Shown piece by piece: positions 1 to 9,357 of a DNA stretch of 64,000 nt. The position numbers and the translations under genes were made by a program. Location: the NCBI GenBank assembly GCA_946628415.1, contig CAMOWK010000003.1, forward strand, positions 124,001 to 188,000, read 5' to 3'. Positions within the stretch are counted from its first letter, which is position 1. Each line of letters begins with the position of its first letter. Source of the stretch: an uncultured Lachnospiraceae bacterium. Its GTDB lineage: Bacteria > Bacillota > Clostridia > Lachnospirales > Lachnospiraceae. Under the pieces are notes generated by a model. That model ran no database searches. It was not told where the DNA came from and worked only from the letters and a program-made list of their open reading frames with translations.

Positions 1-1
1 T

Positions 2-457
2 GAGAAAATCAGCAACAGTCTGAGCATCGTCAAACTCCTGAGGTTTAATAACATAAACTTCACTGGATGGTCTGTACGGTCTCTTCTCTGCAACAGGCTG
101 ATTCATGGAAACAACATTTGTTCTTGCAAAAGAGCTTGGCTGTGGCGGAACAGATTCTTTTGGCTGATAGGAAGGCTTGTTTACTCTGGTAAAAGCACTT
201 CTTGGCGGAAGATCTGATTCCTTTTTATAACTGTAACCTGATTCCTTTATAGATGGAGAAACAGGCCTTGAATAACTAGGACGTTCTTCTTCCGGAGCCT
301 TGCTCTTCTTCTCACGTCTTCTTCCGAAGGTTGGAAGCACATCATCAGCTTCATCTTCTTCATCATCATCGAAGATATCGTCATCATAATCATCATCATC
401 GTAATCATCGTCATCCTGGACTCTGAAACGATCAAGAAAACTCTTGAAATTAGGCAT
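2..457 (-). CDS. sepF: Cell division protein SepF (partial, C-terminus beyond window)
   Basis: SepF tethers FtsZ to the membrane and bundles it at the division site. The reading frame opens at the ATG at 457-455 behind an AAGGAGAG ribosome binding site and runs off the left edge, leaving 152 codons. The N-terminus (MPNFKSFLDRF) fits the amphipathic membrane-binding helix of the family. An extremely acidic Asp/Glu run follows at about residues 15-37, then a basic and proline-rich linker. The start of the conserved SepF fold (VYVIKPQEFDDAQTVADFL) is at the window edge. The ribosome binding site overlaps the stop codon of yggS, the ylmE-ylmF order known from Firmicutes. The identification is firm; the missing part is the C-terminal dimerisation domain. 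Confidence 0.88.
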   Translation of the reverse strand, partial: MPNFKSFLDRFRVQDDDDYDDDDYDDDIFDDDEEDEADDVLPTFGRRREKKSKAPEEERPSYSRPVSPSIKESGYSYKKESDLPPRSAFTRVNKPSYQPKESVPPQPSSFARTNVVSMNQPVAEKRPYRPSSEVYVIKPQEFDDAQTVADFL

Positions 458-468
458 CGTATCTCTCC

Positions 469-1161
469 TTAGATATTATAATTTCTTTCACCGAAAATTG
501 CCGTTCCAACCCTTACCATGGTAGAGCCTTCTTCAACAGCAACTTTGTAGTCATTGGTCATTCCCATAGACAGAATTTCCATATCAACATTATCTATGTT
601 TTTAGATTTTATGTCAAGTAATAATTCCTTTAAAGTCCTAAAGTATACGCGGTTTTCTTCGGGATTTTGAACAAATGGAGCGATTGTCATAAGTCCTTTG
701 ATCTTAACATGAGGAAGTAAACTTATATCCTGAACAAGACCGATTACATCTTCTTTCATAAGGCCGAATTTGGAGCTTTCATTTGCAACATTTACTTCTA
801 TAAGTATCTCTGCAACAAGATTCTTTTTAGCCGCTTCTTTTTCTATAGCCTGAGCCAAATGAAGCGAATCAACAGAATGAATAAGAACTGCATTTCCTAC
901 AGCATGTTTAACCTTATTAGTCTGAAGGTGGCCGATAAGATGGAAATGTACCGGCTTTGATACTTCTGATATTTTACTAACCATTTCCTGAACTTTGTTC
1001 TCTCCAAACTCTGTCACCCCGTGACTTATAAGTTCTTCAATATCAGATACAGGTTTTGTCTTACTTACTGCAATAAGAGTAACTTCACCGGGATCTCTCC
1101 CTATCCTTTTGCAGGTTTCCTCTATATCAGATTTAACTCTGTCATAGTTTTCAGTAATCAA
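469..1161 (-). CDS. yggS: YggS/YlmE family PLP homeostasis protein
   Basis: A 230-residue single-domain protein of the alanine-racemase-like PLP-binding fold III family (YggS/YlmE/PROSC). These proteins bind pyridoxal phosphate without known catalysis and balance vitamin B6 and amino acid pools. The PLP lysine is K34 in AVSKTKP. Other family blocks visible are FGENKVQE (around residue 53), HFHLIGHLQTNK, GLMTIAPF and LSMGMTNDY. Full length for the family. It sits directly upstream of sepF, and its end overlaps the sepF ribosome binding site, so the two are probably co-translated. Confidence 0.93.
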   Translation of the reverse strand: MITENYDRVKSDIEETCKRIGRDPGEVTLIAVSKTKPVSDIEELISHGVTEFGENKVQEMVSKISEVSKPVHFHLIGHLQTNKVKHAVGNAVLIHSVDSLHLAQAIEKEAAKKNLVAEILIEVNVANESSKFGLMKEDVIGLVQDISLLPHVKIKGLMTIAPFVQNPEENRVYFRTLKELLLDIKSKNIDNVDMEILSMGMTNDYKVAVEEGSTMVRVGTAIFGERNYNI

Positions 1162-1176
1162 TTTTATGCACCTCCA

Positions 1177-2571
1177 TCAGTATACGATCTGATTTTCTGT
1201 GACTTTATCGGAATTCATGACTATCTTGTCGAACTCTCTAAGTCCCATTTCTTTTTCGACTATGACAAATTCCTCACCATCCTTGATGATATTTACCATA
1301 TTGAAATCTGCCACGCCCTGATTAACTATATACACGCCTTCAACAACTCCCGTCTGGAGAAGAGACGCGCCTATTGTATCCTTTTTATCAACACTGATTA
1401 TTACATCAGTAGATTCAATATCTTCCGGATCTACAAAGTATATTCCATCAACACTCTTATAGACTTTAATGTTTCTGTCAACGGAAACCACGCTTCCATT
1501 TTCATCCGTAGACTGTACATTGATGGAATAAGAACCATTGTCATCATTTATATATTTTTCCTGAATAGTATAAACTTCTTTTTCGACTATGGCAGACTTT
1601 GGAACCTTGAGGCCTTCAAATCTGTCAAGTATAATTTCAACATTAAGAAATCTTTCGGAAATGAATTCAATCATGTATTTATTAAGATTAATCGTAAGAT
1701 ATACTCCGTCCTTTTTTGATTCCACAGAAAAGTCGGAAACATACATTTCATCGCTTCCGTTAAGCTTAAATGTAATATAGTCAAGTTCACTGAGCCTTTC
1801 CTTGTATGCTTCATCGATCATACAGACAACAGACCAGTTTTCATCAGTAACAAGCTTGAAGATAGGACTGTTTGAACTGATGATATCACCTGTTTTAAGT
1901 GAGGTTTTTTCATAATCAGCTTTATCAAATGAATTTTTATTGATCGTAGTTAAGCTGAGATTCTCATATCCATCTGTTGAATAAAGAATTATTCCGCTGT
2001 CTGAAGTGGATATTTCTTCAAGAGTAGCCTTTACTGTTGCGCTTTCATTCTCAATAGTTTTATTAAGAATGTCACTGCTCATTTCAAAAACTTTGTCTTC
2101 TATATTAGTCTTAAAACCATATACCTCATAGAAATTCTCGTTTGTGTAATTGGTCTTGTAAAGGGATATGATGTCTCTGATGGCAGTATAATCATCATCA
2201 GTAAGCTGATATGATTTATTATCTGAAATGGAGATAGAGTTTATGATATCACCTGTCTCATCGACTGCACATACGCCGTATCCGCTTCCAACCTTCTCAC
2301 CCTCTCTTGCAAAATAGCACACATATCCTGATTTACGGGTGTTCACAACAGTTTCTTTACGAAGAGCCACACCGGTTACAGTAAAGTTGTTATTGATATC
2401 ACTTTCCCTTACCTCATAAATGGATATAGTTTCCTTGCTCATAGAAATGAAAGCACTTACAGCTACATAAACAAGAATCGCAAAAAACAGTATAACTGCG
2501 AAATTAACTCTAATAACATTATTAAATTGTACGACATTATTCTGTTTTCTTCTTCTTTTTTTTGTTGCCAT
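1177..2571 (-). CDS. HlyD-like membrane-anchored adaptor protein
   Basis: A 464-residue protein with a very basic N-terminus (MATKKRRRK) and one signal-anchor helix at about residues 22-44, so most of it should lie outside the membrane. The extracytoplasmic part has the layout of HlyD/RND adaptors: a beta-rich lipoyl-like half motif (ESDINNNFTVTGVALRKE), a helical middle section and a C-terminal region with GLKVPKSAIVEKEVY, the typical adaptor barrel segment. I chose the ATG at 2571 because GGTGG lies just upstream; an alternative TTG at 2589 overlaps the previous stop. No ABC or RND pump gene is adjacent. It lies between a D,D-carboxypeptidase and yggS-sepF, which suggests an envelope or division role rather than drug export (inference). 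Confidence 0.68.
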   Translation of the reverse strand: MATKKRRRKQNNVVQFNNVIRVNFAVILFFAILVYVAVSAFISMSKETISIYEVRESDINNNFTVTGVALRKETVVNTRKSGYVCYFAREGEKVGSGYGVCAVDETGDIINSISISDNKSYQLTDDDYTAIRDIISLYKTNYTNENFYEVYGFKTNIEDKVFEMSSDILNKTIENESATVKATLEEISTSDSGIILYSTDGYENLSLTTINKNSFDKADYEKTSLKTGDIISSNSPIFKLVTDENWSVVCMIDEAYKERLSELDYITFKLNGSDEMYVSDFSVESKKDGVYLTINLNKYMIEFISERFLNVEIILDRFEGLKVPKSAIVEKEVYTIQEKYINDDNGSYSINVQSTDENGSVVSVDRNIKVYKSVDGIYFVDPEDIESTDVIISVDKKDTIGASLLQTGVVEGVYIVNQGVADFNMVNIIKDGEEFVIVEKEMGLREFDKIVMNSDKVTENQIVY

Positions 2572-2585
2572 ACATTTCCACCGGA

Positions 2586-3584
2586 TCAATCTGCATAGTT
2601 AAACAGCTTTATGGCAAGATCATAAAGCTCATCGGAAGTATTGCATCCGAGAATAACAATTGTATAATCCTTTTCTCCGATATTAACTATCATGTTTATA
2701 CAATACTTCGCCTTATCTGTTGTACCTGTCTTCCACACATCAACCTTAACGTTGCCGGACAACTGGTAATCACCGTTAATAAGCCGGTTTGTCGGTTCTA
2801 TTTCATCCGTAGCAGCAAGACCGAGTACATCAGCGTAATTGTAAATATAAGTCTTATAAGTATCTATTTCATGGAAAAGCTCATATTTGCTTGCTTCATT
2901 TATTAGAATATACATATCATAAGCACTTACATAATGGTCATCTTCATGTATTCCATGGGGATTAACAAAATGACAGCTTGTGCATCCCAGATCCTTCGCC
3001 TTTTCATTCATCATATTTACGAATTCAGCTTCGGATCCTCCGAATGTTTCTGCAAGAATGACAGCATAGTCATTATAAGATCTGAGCATCAGGCCGAAAA
3101 GAAGGTTCCTTACCGTGATGGAACATCCTTTCGTAAGCGGACTCTTCATAACTCCGGTATGATTACCGAAAGTCGGAGTTTTTTGAATTGTAACAGTTGA
3201 TTCAAGAGAAAGCTTTCCATCAGCCAGCATTTCATTTACAAGAATAAACGTCATTATCTTTGTAGTACTGGCAGGATAAGAACGCTTAAATACATTGTGC
3301 GCAAGAATAACTTCTTTGGTAGAGTTATCTATCATCAGCGCCGCATATGTAGAATCCTTAACAAGTTCTGTATTGATTTCACTATCAGCCGGAAGTGTAG
3401 CAAAAACAGACTGAAAACCTCCGAGTTTTTTGGACGGAAGTTCAGTCACACTAACCTCACTTGTATTACTGCTGAATGAATAATCTTTGTTATAATCGAC
3501 ATACCTTTTTTTTGTATGTACAAAAAGTATAAATATAAAAGCAAAGATAAAAAGGAAATATAAAACAATTCCGGATTTTTTCAT
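2586..3584 (-). CDS. D-alanyl-D-alanine carboxypeptidase (peptidase S11, DacF/PBP5-like)
   Basis: A low-molecular-weight penicillin-binding protein that trims the terminal D-Ala from peptidoglycan stem peptides. The three active-site motifs are present: SxxK as S106-T-T-K109, SYN in the segment LRSYNDYAV, and KTG at K285 in WKTGTTDKAKYC. An N-terminal hydrophobic segment (about residues 5-21) is a signal peptide or anchor. The ATG at 3584 is preferred because AAGGA lies 7 bases upstream; upstream in-frame codons run through the end of mgsA. The 332 residues are short for a PBP5-type enzyme, and the C-terminal amphipathic anchor domain seems to be missing. The stop overlaps the possible TTG start of the HlyD-like gene. 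Confidence 0.88.
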   Translation of the reverse strand: MKKSGIVLYFLFIFAFIFILFVHTKKRYVDYNKDYSFSSNTSEVSVTELPSKKLGGFQSVFATLPADSEINTELVKDSTYAALMIDNSTKEVILAHNVFKRSYPASTTKIMTFILVNEMLADGKLSLESTVTIQKTPTFGNHTGVMKSPLTKGCSITVRNLLFGLMLRSYNDYAVILAETFGGSEAEFVNMMNEKAKDLGCTSCHFVNPHGIHEDDHYVSAYDMYILINEASKYELFHEIDTYKTYIYNYADVLGLAATDEIEPTNRLINGDYQLSGNVKVDVWKTGTTDKAKYCINMIVNIGEKDYTIVILGCNTSDELYDLAIKLFNYAD

Positions 3585-3594
3585 AATCATGTCC

Positions 3595-3993
3595 TTAGTG
3601 CTTATACAGATTTCTCCAATCAAGATCTCCTCTTTCAAGAGATTTGATCATAAGCTCTGCAGAAGCAAGATTTGTAGCAATAGGTATATTATGAATGTCA
3701 CATATAGTGAAAACATTATAATAAGCATTGTCCTGACTTCTTGGAATCATAGGATCGTGCAGGAATATAACTATATCTATCTGATTAGTCTCAATCTGGG
3801 TCGCAATCTGCTGAATGCCGCCAAGATGTCCTGTAAGATACTTATGAACCATAAGCCCTGATGCATTTTCCACAAGCTGCCCGGTTGTTTCTGTAGCATA
3901 GATATTATGCTTAATAAGAATACCTTTATACGCAATACAAAGGTTCTGCATCAGTTTCTTTTTTGAATCATGTGCAATTAGTACAATATTCAT
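3595..3993 (-). CDS. mgsA: Methylglyoxal synthase
   Basis: Converts dihydroxyacetone phosphate to methylglyoxal and phosphate, a bypass of lower glycolysis when phosphate is limiting. The 132-residue length is normal. Family blocks visible are VLIAHDSKK at the N-terminus (catalytic His/Asp region), the GHLGGIQQIATQI phosphate-binding segment, IFLHDPM with the catalytic Asp, and the C-terminal ATNLASAE block. It lies between rodA and the D,D-carboxypeptidase with short gaps, so it is probably co-transcribed with wall genes. This placement next to rodA is recalled from other Clostridia. Confidence 0.95.
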   Translation of the reverse strand: MNIVLIAHDSKKKLMQNLCIAYKGILIKHNIYATETTGQLVENASGLMVHKYLTGHLGGIQQIATQIETNQIDIVIFLHDPMIPRSQDNAYYNVFTICDIHNIPIATNLASAELMIKSLERGDLDWRNLYKH

Positions 3994-4005
3994 ACCTTCA
4001 CCCCA

Positions 4006-5115
4006 TTAATACTTTTTGACCTGTTTGCTGACATTAAGTATGATGCCCATTCCAAGCGATATACTTATAAGCGAAGAAAGACCGTAACTGATGAACGGAA
4101 GCGGAAGTCCCGTATTCGGAAGAACCGCTGTTGCAACGCCTATATTTATAAATGACTGGTACCCCACAAGGCATGCCATACCCGACGCAAGCAGCATTCC
4201 CAAGCTGTCTCTGGCTCTTCTGGCCACACGTATACATTGTAACACTATAAGAAGTATTATTGCAATGACTATTACACTGCCCCTGAAGCCAAGTTCCTCA
4301 CCTATGACCGAGAAAATAAAGTCGGTCTGCTGTTCCGAAACAAGATTTGCTTCTGTAACAGTTGAGCCCTTAAAATCCTTATCAAATTCCTTTCCATGAA
4401 GTCTTCCCGAACCTATTGCCATTACAGAGTTGGACTGCTGTTCATCGACATATTCGGCAGGATACAGGAAGGACATTATTCTTTCTATCTGATGTTCATA
4501 AAGCAGTTTCTGATTTGGCTGCTGAACATACCAGAGGAATATACTTGCTATCGGCACAAGAAATAAAAGAACGGTTATTATAAATTTATAACTTATGCCG
4601 GAAATGTATAGCATCGTCACAAGAACAAATACAATTGAAAGTGTCGTTGAAAGGTCCGGCTGCAAGAATATAAGTGCACACGGTATTCCAAGGTATACTG
4701 CAAATTTTATGACTGTAAGAGGCCTGTTGATCCTCTCCTGCTCCATTTCATTTGCAAGAAATGTTGCCATAAATACTATGAGAATTATCTTGGAAAGCTC
4801 GGATGGCTGTATCGTAAGCGAATCATTTACAGCAAACCATCTTTTTGCACCACCGACAGACTTACCACCGACCAAAACCGCAATAAGAAGCACAATATTG
4901 AACATATAAAGCAGTGTATGGAAGTTACAGATAACATGATAATCGATAAATGAAACGATGATCATTATCAGTATTCCGGCTATTACACCAATAAGCTGCT
5001 TGTTAGTATATGAACTGTCAGCAAAATTAATAATATATACACCGAAAAACATTATCGCCGATATCGTAGCAAAAAGTATGTAATTATAGTTTTTTAAACT
5101 AAGTTTACCTATCAT
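4006..5115 (-). CDS. rodA: SEDS peptidoglycan polymerase RodA
   Basis: Integral membrane glycosyltransferase of the SEDS family that polymerises lipid II for cell elongation together with PBP2. The 369-residue protein has about ten hydrophobic segments. Family hallmarks include GGAKRWF followed by IQPSELSKI near residues 90-110, and FSVIGEELGFRG with PFISYGLSSL in the C-terminal half (PNTGLPLPFISYG is the classic SEDS signature). It follows mrdA by 11 bases, giving the usual PBP2-RodA pair. A second SEDS gene is present at 43983, and this one is called RodA because of the mre/mrd context. Confidence 0.93.
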   Translation of the reverse strand: MIGKLSLKNYNYILFATISAIMFFGVYIINFADSSYTNKQLIGVIAGILIMIIVSFIDYHVICNFHTLLYMFNIVLLIAVLVGGKSVGGAKRWFAVNDSLTIQPSELSKIILIVFMATFLANEMEQERINRPLTVIKFAVYLGIPCALIFLQPDLSTTLSIVFVLVTMLYISGISYKFIITVLLFLVPIASIFLWYVQQPNQKLLYEHQIERIMSFLYPAEYVDEQQSNSVMAIGSGRLHGKEFDKDFKGSTVTEANLVSEQQTDFIFSVIGEELGFRGSVIVIAIILLIVLQCIRVARRARDSLGMLLASGMACLVGYQSFINIGVATAVLPNTGLPLPFISYGLSSLISISLGMGIILNVSKQVKKY

Positions 5116-5126
5116 ATAATAATACC

Positions 5127-7994
5127 TCAGTCTGATACCTGATCAGTTCCGCTCATCGTTGCATGTACAAGGGCTTTCTTATCATACATATATGCATAAA
5201 CAAAGCCTGTAACTTCAGCTGCGTTGGCTGAGTTGTAACCATTCTGTATTACAGTCGTTACAGATACTTCAGGATTCTCATAAGGTGCATAAGAAACAAA
5301 TAACGCATGGGCAGGATTGTTGGCACCTTCCTGGGCAGTTCCGGTCTTTCCGGCAACATTTACAGAAAGACTGTTAAGAAAACGGTTAGCCTTAAGATCG
5401 TCGGTTACAACAAGCCTCATACCATTATGAACAGTATTCCAAAGTGCATCATTTATCTCAATGGTCGAGTAAACGCTCGGTTTATTTTCATAGACAGTAT
5501 TGCCGCTGTAATCAAGAGACTTATCCACAACCGACAGATTATAGCAGGTACCACTGTTTGCTACAGCTGTAACATATTTTGAAAGCTGGGTTGCGGTATA
5601 GTTATGAGTACCCTGTCCGATGGCGGAAAGAACTGCATCTCTGTCTGAAATATTTGGCGATATTTCTTCTATCTCTATACCGGATTTGTCGCCGAGGCCA
5701 AACATTTCCGCGTACTTTCTTATAAGATTCATACCGCTTGAATCAACATATTCACCGCTCTTTGTCGCAAGCCTGAAACCGACTTCATAGAAAAAATAGT
5801 TACAGGATATATCGATGGCTTTCTCTATTCCTATAGTTCCGTGGGTAGCCTTATTATGACTGTAAACCCAGCATTTAGGCTTGGAGAAGCCCTTCTCAAA
5901 TACACCAAGGTCGGTTATCTGGGTATCCAGATTTATAACTCCTTCAGACACACCGGCAATAGTTGAAATAAGCTTAAATGTAGAACCCGGAGCAGTTCTT
6001 GTCATGGTCGCGCGGTTATACATTGGACTGGTCTTATCATTTAAGAGTTTATTATAATATTCATAGTCTATGGAGTTGGTAAGCATATTATTATCATAAC
6101 TTGGGTAGCTTACCATAGCTTTGATCTTACCTGTATGAATATCAGTAACGATTATTGAACCGGAACAAGGCTTAAGTCCAAGCATGGCAGGCGTGATGTC
6201 AAGAGATTTAATCTTCTTTATCATAAATGTAAAGCTGCTGAATCCACCATTCAGATATGCGGCATAATCGGCATCTCCTTCACTGGAGAGTATCCCCTGG
6301 GCATAGATAAGATTGATAACATCATAACCGGTTATCTCACCGTTAACTATCATCGCTTTTATGACCTGCTTATCAAATTCTGAATCCTCTTTAAGAGTAT
6401 CGCATATATAGTCGGTAAGGATTTTATAAGTCTCCTCACTGTCATAATATGCATCACTTTCGTCTACTCCGCTTATATCGATTGCTTCGATACTGATAAG
6501 ATACTGCAGAAGTTCCTTCATGGATATGGTGCCGGCAGTGTACTTTTTAAACTGACTTCCTTCAGGATCAAACAGAGATGAATCATATATTCCGGCTTTA
6601 CTGAGCATTTCAAATATATATTCATCAAATTCTCTGTCAGATGAAGGATGCTCGTTTATAGGAATAGGGTTTGTTGTAAGATCTTCTTTTATTCTGCTTA
6701 TGGAAGCGCTTTTACCCTGTGTAAACAGACTGTATATATTCTTCTCCAGTTCAGTGGCATCACTGCCTTTCATATTATCGAGTGATATATAATTATTATT
6801 AAAAAATGAAAAGTAAACATCTGTTATAGGTATGGCTTCAGTCTGATTCCTTCCCGAAACTTCAGCAAAGTCAACGATTCTCTGAGCAAGTATCGTAGCA
6901 AGCTCCTGCTCAAGAATATCATAGCAGTATTTTTGAAGATCACTGTCGATGGTAAGATAAATGTCATTTCCTGCAACGGAAGATGTTTCACTAAGTGTTT
7001 CAATAACCTTTCCGAGGTTGTCTACATAAACAACTTCTTGTCCGTCAGTGCCGTGGAGTTCTGTTTCATATACCTGCTCTATTCCGGCTTTACCAACAAC
7101 GTCACCATTATGATAAGTACGAACTGTCTGTGTCTGATTAAAATTCTCTATATCAGCCTGTGAAGCTTCACCTACATAACCGATTATATGAGCGAAATAT
7201 TTGGCGTCATTATAAACTCTCTTTGACGTTACCTCGATATCCATACCAAGAAGAGTATCCTTGTGCTCAAGAATACTGTTCTTACTCATTTCTGATATTC
7301 CTTCTGCTATTACAACAGAAACATACTGCTGATAACGATTGAGCCAGAGTTCATACCTGCACGCAAGTATTTCCATGGCTTCTTCTTCACTGTATTCATG
7401 AGTTATACCGAAGCCGTCTGTCTTTTCATTTCCGTGACAGAGATAATCAACGACCTCTTCAGCACTGCTCTCCTTCTGTTCATCCGAAAGATCATCATAA
7501 GAGGACTTTCCGTAAACATCTTTAAGGAAGTTTTTGAGAGATGTTCCCTGAATCGTGTAGCTGTATCTGCCATTTTCAAGCTTAACAGGGAAGCTGAGAG
7601 TTATCTTGTCATTATTTTTTTTGAGAATATTGATAGTATTGTAAATGATTCTGTTACGGAGTTCATTCTGAGTGATGCCCATACTTTTGGCTGTATCAGA
7701 AAGTGAGGCATCACTTGCAAAGGTAAGATTATATGAAATCTGATTGTAAGCAAGAAGATTGCCGTTAACGTCATATATCTTTCCTCGTATGGCATCAACG
7801 GTAATGGTCTTTTCCGTTCTTACATCAAGAGTGTCCATATATGAATCGCCTTCAACTATCTGTAGATTAAACAGTCTTGTGACGATAACAGAAAACAGTA
7901 TGATCATTAGAAGCGTAACCGGAAAAAAGCGGCTGCTAAGATATTCAATTAGTATATCTTTAAGAAATATAAAGAATTCTTTAATAGTCCTCAT
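5127..7994 (-). CDS. mrdA: Penicillin-binding protein 2 (elongasome transpeptidase) with large insertion
   Basis: Class B PBP that cross-links peptidoglycan during elongation as partner of RodA. One N-terminal membrane helix (about residues 20-42) precedes a dimerisation/pedestal domain. The transpeptidase domain has the SxxK motif S671-T-F-K, SCN in DISCNYFF, and KTG at K883 in VAGKTGTAQEG. At 955 residues it is far longer than typical PBP2 (600-700). The extra mass is about 260 mostly helical residues between SDLQKYC (near 349) and the start of the transpeptidase domain (TDIHTGKIKAMVS, near 615). The ATG at 7994 overlaps the mreD stop by 4 bases and has AAGGA upstream. Confidence 0.94.
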   Translation of the reverse strand: MRTIKEFFIFLKDILIEYLSSRFFPVTLLMIILFSVIVTRLFNLQIVEGDSYMDTLDVRTEKTITVDAIRGKIYDVNGNLLAYNQISYNLTFASDASLSDTAKSMGITQNELRNRIIYNTINILKKNNDKITLSFPVKLENGRYSYTIQGTSLKNFLKDVYGKSSYDDLSDEQKESSAEEVVDYLCHGNEKTDGFGITHEYSEEEAMEILACRYELWLNRYQQYVSVVIAEGISEMSKNSILEHKDTLLGMDIEVTSKRVYNDAKYFAHIIGYVGEASQADIENFNQTQTVRTYHNGDVVGKAGIEQVYETELHGTDGQEVVYVDNLGKVIETLSETSSVAGNDIYLTIDSDLQKYCYDILEQELATILAQRIVDFAEVSGRNQTEAIPITDVYFSFFNNNYISLDNMKGSDATELEKNIYSLFTQGKSASISRIKEDLTTNPIPINEHPSSDREFDEYIFEMLSKAGIYDSSLFDPEGSQFKKYTAGTISMKELLQYLISIEAIDISGVDESDAYYDSEETYKILTDYICDTLKEDSEFDKQVIKAMIVNGEITGYDVINLIYAQGILSSEGDADYAAYLNGGFSSFTFMIKKIKSLDITPAMLGLKPCSGSIIVTDIHTGKIKAMVSYPSYDNNMLTNSIDYEYYNKLLNDKTSPMYNRATMTRTAPGSTFKLISTIAGVSEGVINLDTQITDLGVFEKGFSKPKCWVYSHNKATHGTIGIEKAIDISCNYFFYEVGFRLATKSGEYVDSSGMNLIRKYAEMFGLGDKSGIEIEEISPNISDRDAVLSAIGQGTHNYTATQLSKYVTAVANSGTCYNLSVVDKSLDYSGNTVYENKPSVYSTIEINDALWNTVHNGMRLVVTDDLKANRFLNSLSVNVAGKTGTAQEGANNPAHALFVSYAPYENPEVSVTTVIQNGYNSANAAEVTGFVYAYMYDKKALVHATMSGTDQVSD

Positions 7995-8500
7995 AGTATA
8001 TCCTTCTCAACTTTATTCTTAAGAAGTTTATTAATAACAACATATAGTCTGTAAATAATAATGGAAACCACAACTGTATACATCATCTGCGGAAAGATGA
8101 TATTAAAAAGGTATTCCTTAAAATCGAGCCTTCTGTTAAGAAGGAACACAAATACATATATAGCTATCTCAAATATAAATTCATCAAATGTAATGATAAC
8201 TACAGGAAGAAAGATATCTTCCATAAGATAGTTCCTGTGAAAAAAACCGTTGACATAGCCGATCAACATATATAACAGCATGTATGGTCCGATGAGATTC
8301 CCATAGAATACATCACACAGGAAACCGCTGAAAAAACCTATCAGCATTCCTTCTTTTCTTCCCCTCATAATACCGAAGGACATAGTGAGTATAAGCAGAA
8401 GATTCGGACTTACACTCATTACACTGTGAAATGAAAATACAGAATACTGAAGGAGGAACGATATTAATATAAGAACAGCAAGGGTTATCACTCTCTTCAT
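7991..8500 (-). CDS. mreD: Rod shape-determining protein MreD
   Basis: A 169-residue membrane protein with five to six hydrophobic segments, a component of the elongasome that binds MreC. The segment SPNLLLILTMSFGIMRGRKEGMLIG-type arrangement (position about 30-55) and the GFFSGFLCD motif are typical of Firmicute MreD. It is translationally coupled at both ends: its start touches the mreC stop and its stop overlaps mrdA by 4 bases. Sequence conservation of MreD is low, so the call rests on topology plus gene order. Confidence 0.88.
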   Translation of the reverse strand: MKRVITLAVLILISFLLQYSVFSFHSVMSVSPNLLLILTMSFGIMRGRKEGMLIGFFSGFLCDVFYGNLIGPYMLLYMLIGYVNGFFHRNYLMEDIFLPVVIITFDEFIFEIAIYVFVFLLNRRLDFKEYLFNIIFPQMMYTVVVSIIIYRLYVVINKLLKNKVEKDIL

Positions 8501-9354
8501 CAGTAATTAACTTCCTTCTTTCTGTCGGTAATTACCATCACATCATCTATATCACTAAAATCAGAAGCAGGTATAAGATGCGCCGATTTAGTAAGGTTAT
8601 TTGTATCCATAGTAATATCTGTTATATATCCGATAGTTATACCAAAAAAGTATCTGTCAGAAACATTGGAAGTTACAACTCTGTCACCCTCTTCTATATC
8701 GGCATCCTTATCTATATCGGAAATGATAATATAACCGTCATCGATAGTTGAAAGACTACCATCAAGTGTGCAAAGAACATTGTTGCCGCCGATCTCGGCT
8801 ATTATACTTGAATTATCATCTATAATAGCTCTTACCTTAGCGTAGTTATCATAGGATTCGGTAACGATTCCAAGAAGGCCTTTATCGGATAGAACATTAC
8901 AGTCTTCGTATATTCCGTCATTCAGGCCTTTATTTATATAAAACTCGCTGAACCATTCAGATGAATTGGATGAGAATACTCTTGCAGCAGTCATATTGTA
9001 ATCAGGATAAAGAAGTGAAAGATCATAAAGATCTCTTAACTCTGAAAGTTCAGAAAGCTCTGATTCATTTCTCTCGATTTCCGACTGATATCTTATTACT
9101 TCTTTTTTTAACTCTTCATTTTCAGCCCTGAGCTCTTCTATATCTCCGAAAACCTTTGTTTTATCCTCAACCCATTTACCTATTCTGTTTACTCCCCTTT
9201 GCATAGGTGTGATGAAATGTCCCGTAATGCTTTTTATGGGACGCATCATATCAGGTCTTACAGTAGACATTACTATAAGCATTATGCAAAGAGCAGAAAG
9301 GAAAAGAAGAAGGTATTTGGGACTTATATCTTTCTTTCTGTTGAATTTTTTCAT
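8500..9354 (-). CDS. mreC: Rod shape-determining protein MreC
   Basis: A bitopic membrane protein that organises the elongasome outside the membrane and activates PBP2-RodA. It has a short basic cytoplasmic tail, one helix at about residues 12-32, a coiled coil at about 65-105 (IEELRAENEELKKEVIRY), and a beta-barrel domain with the family pattern ARVFSSNSSEWFSEFYINKG and LSDKGLLGIV. The 284-residue length is normal. radC ends 3 bases upstream of its start codon. mreB, which usually sits between radC and mreC, is not here. Confidence 0.94.
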   Translation of the reverse strand: MKKFNRKKDISPKYLLLFLSALCIMLIVMSTVRPDMMRPIKSITGHFITPMQRGVNRIGKWVEDKTKVFGDIEELRAENEELKKEVIRYQSEIERNESELSELSELRDLYDLSLLYPDYNMTAARVFSSNSSEWFSEFYINKGLNDGIYEDCNVLSDKGLLGIVTESYDNYAKVRAIIDDNSSIIAEIGGNNVLCTLDGSLSTIDDGYIIISDIDKDADIEEGDRVVTSNVSDRYFFGITIGYITDITMDTNNLTKSAHLIPASDFSDIDDVMVITDRKKEVNY

Positions 9355-9357
9355 AAT

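Noticed and set aside
247..435. Met-rich short minus-strand frame
   Set aside because: Out-of-frame reading of the Asp-rich part of sepF; the methionines come from GATGAT-type repeats.
1021..1719. Plus-strand reading frame of 232 codons
   Set aside because: Antisense to yggS and the HlyD-like gene, no ribosome binding site, composition typical of a reverse-complement shadow.
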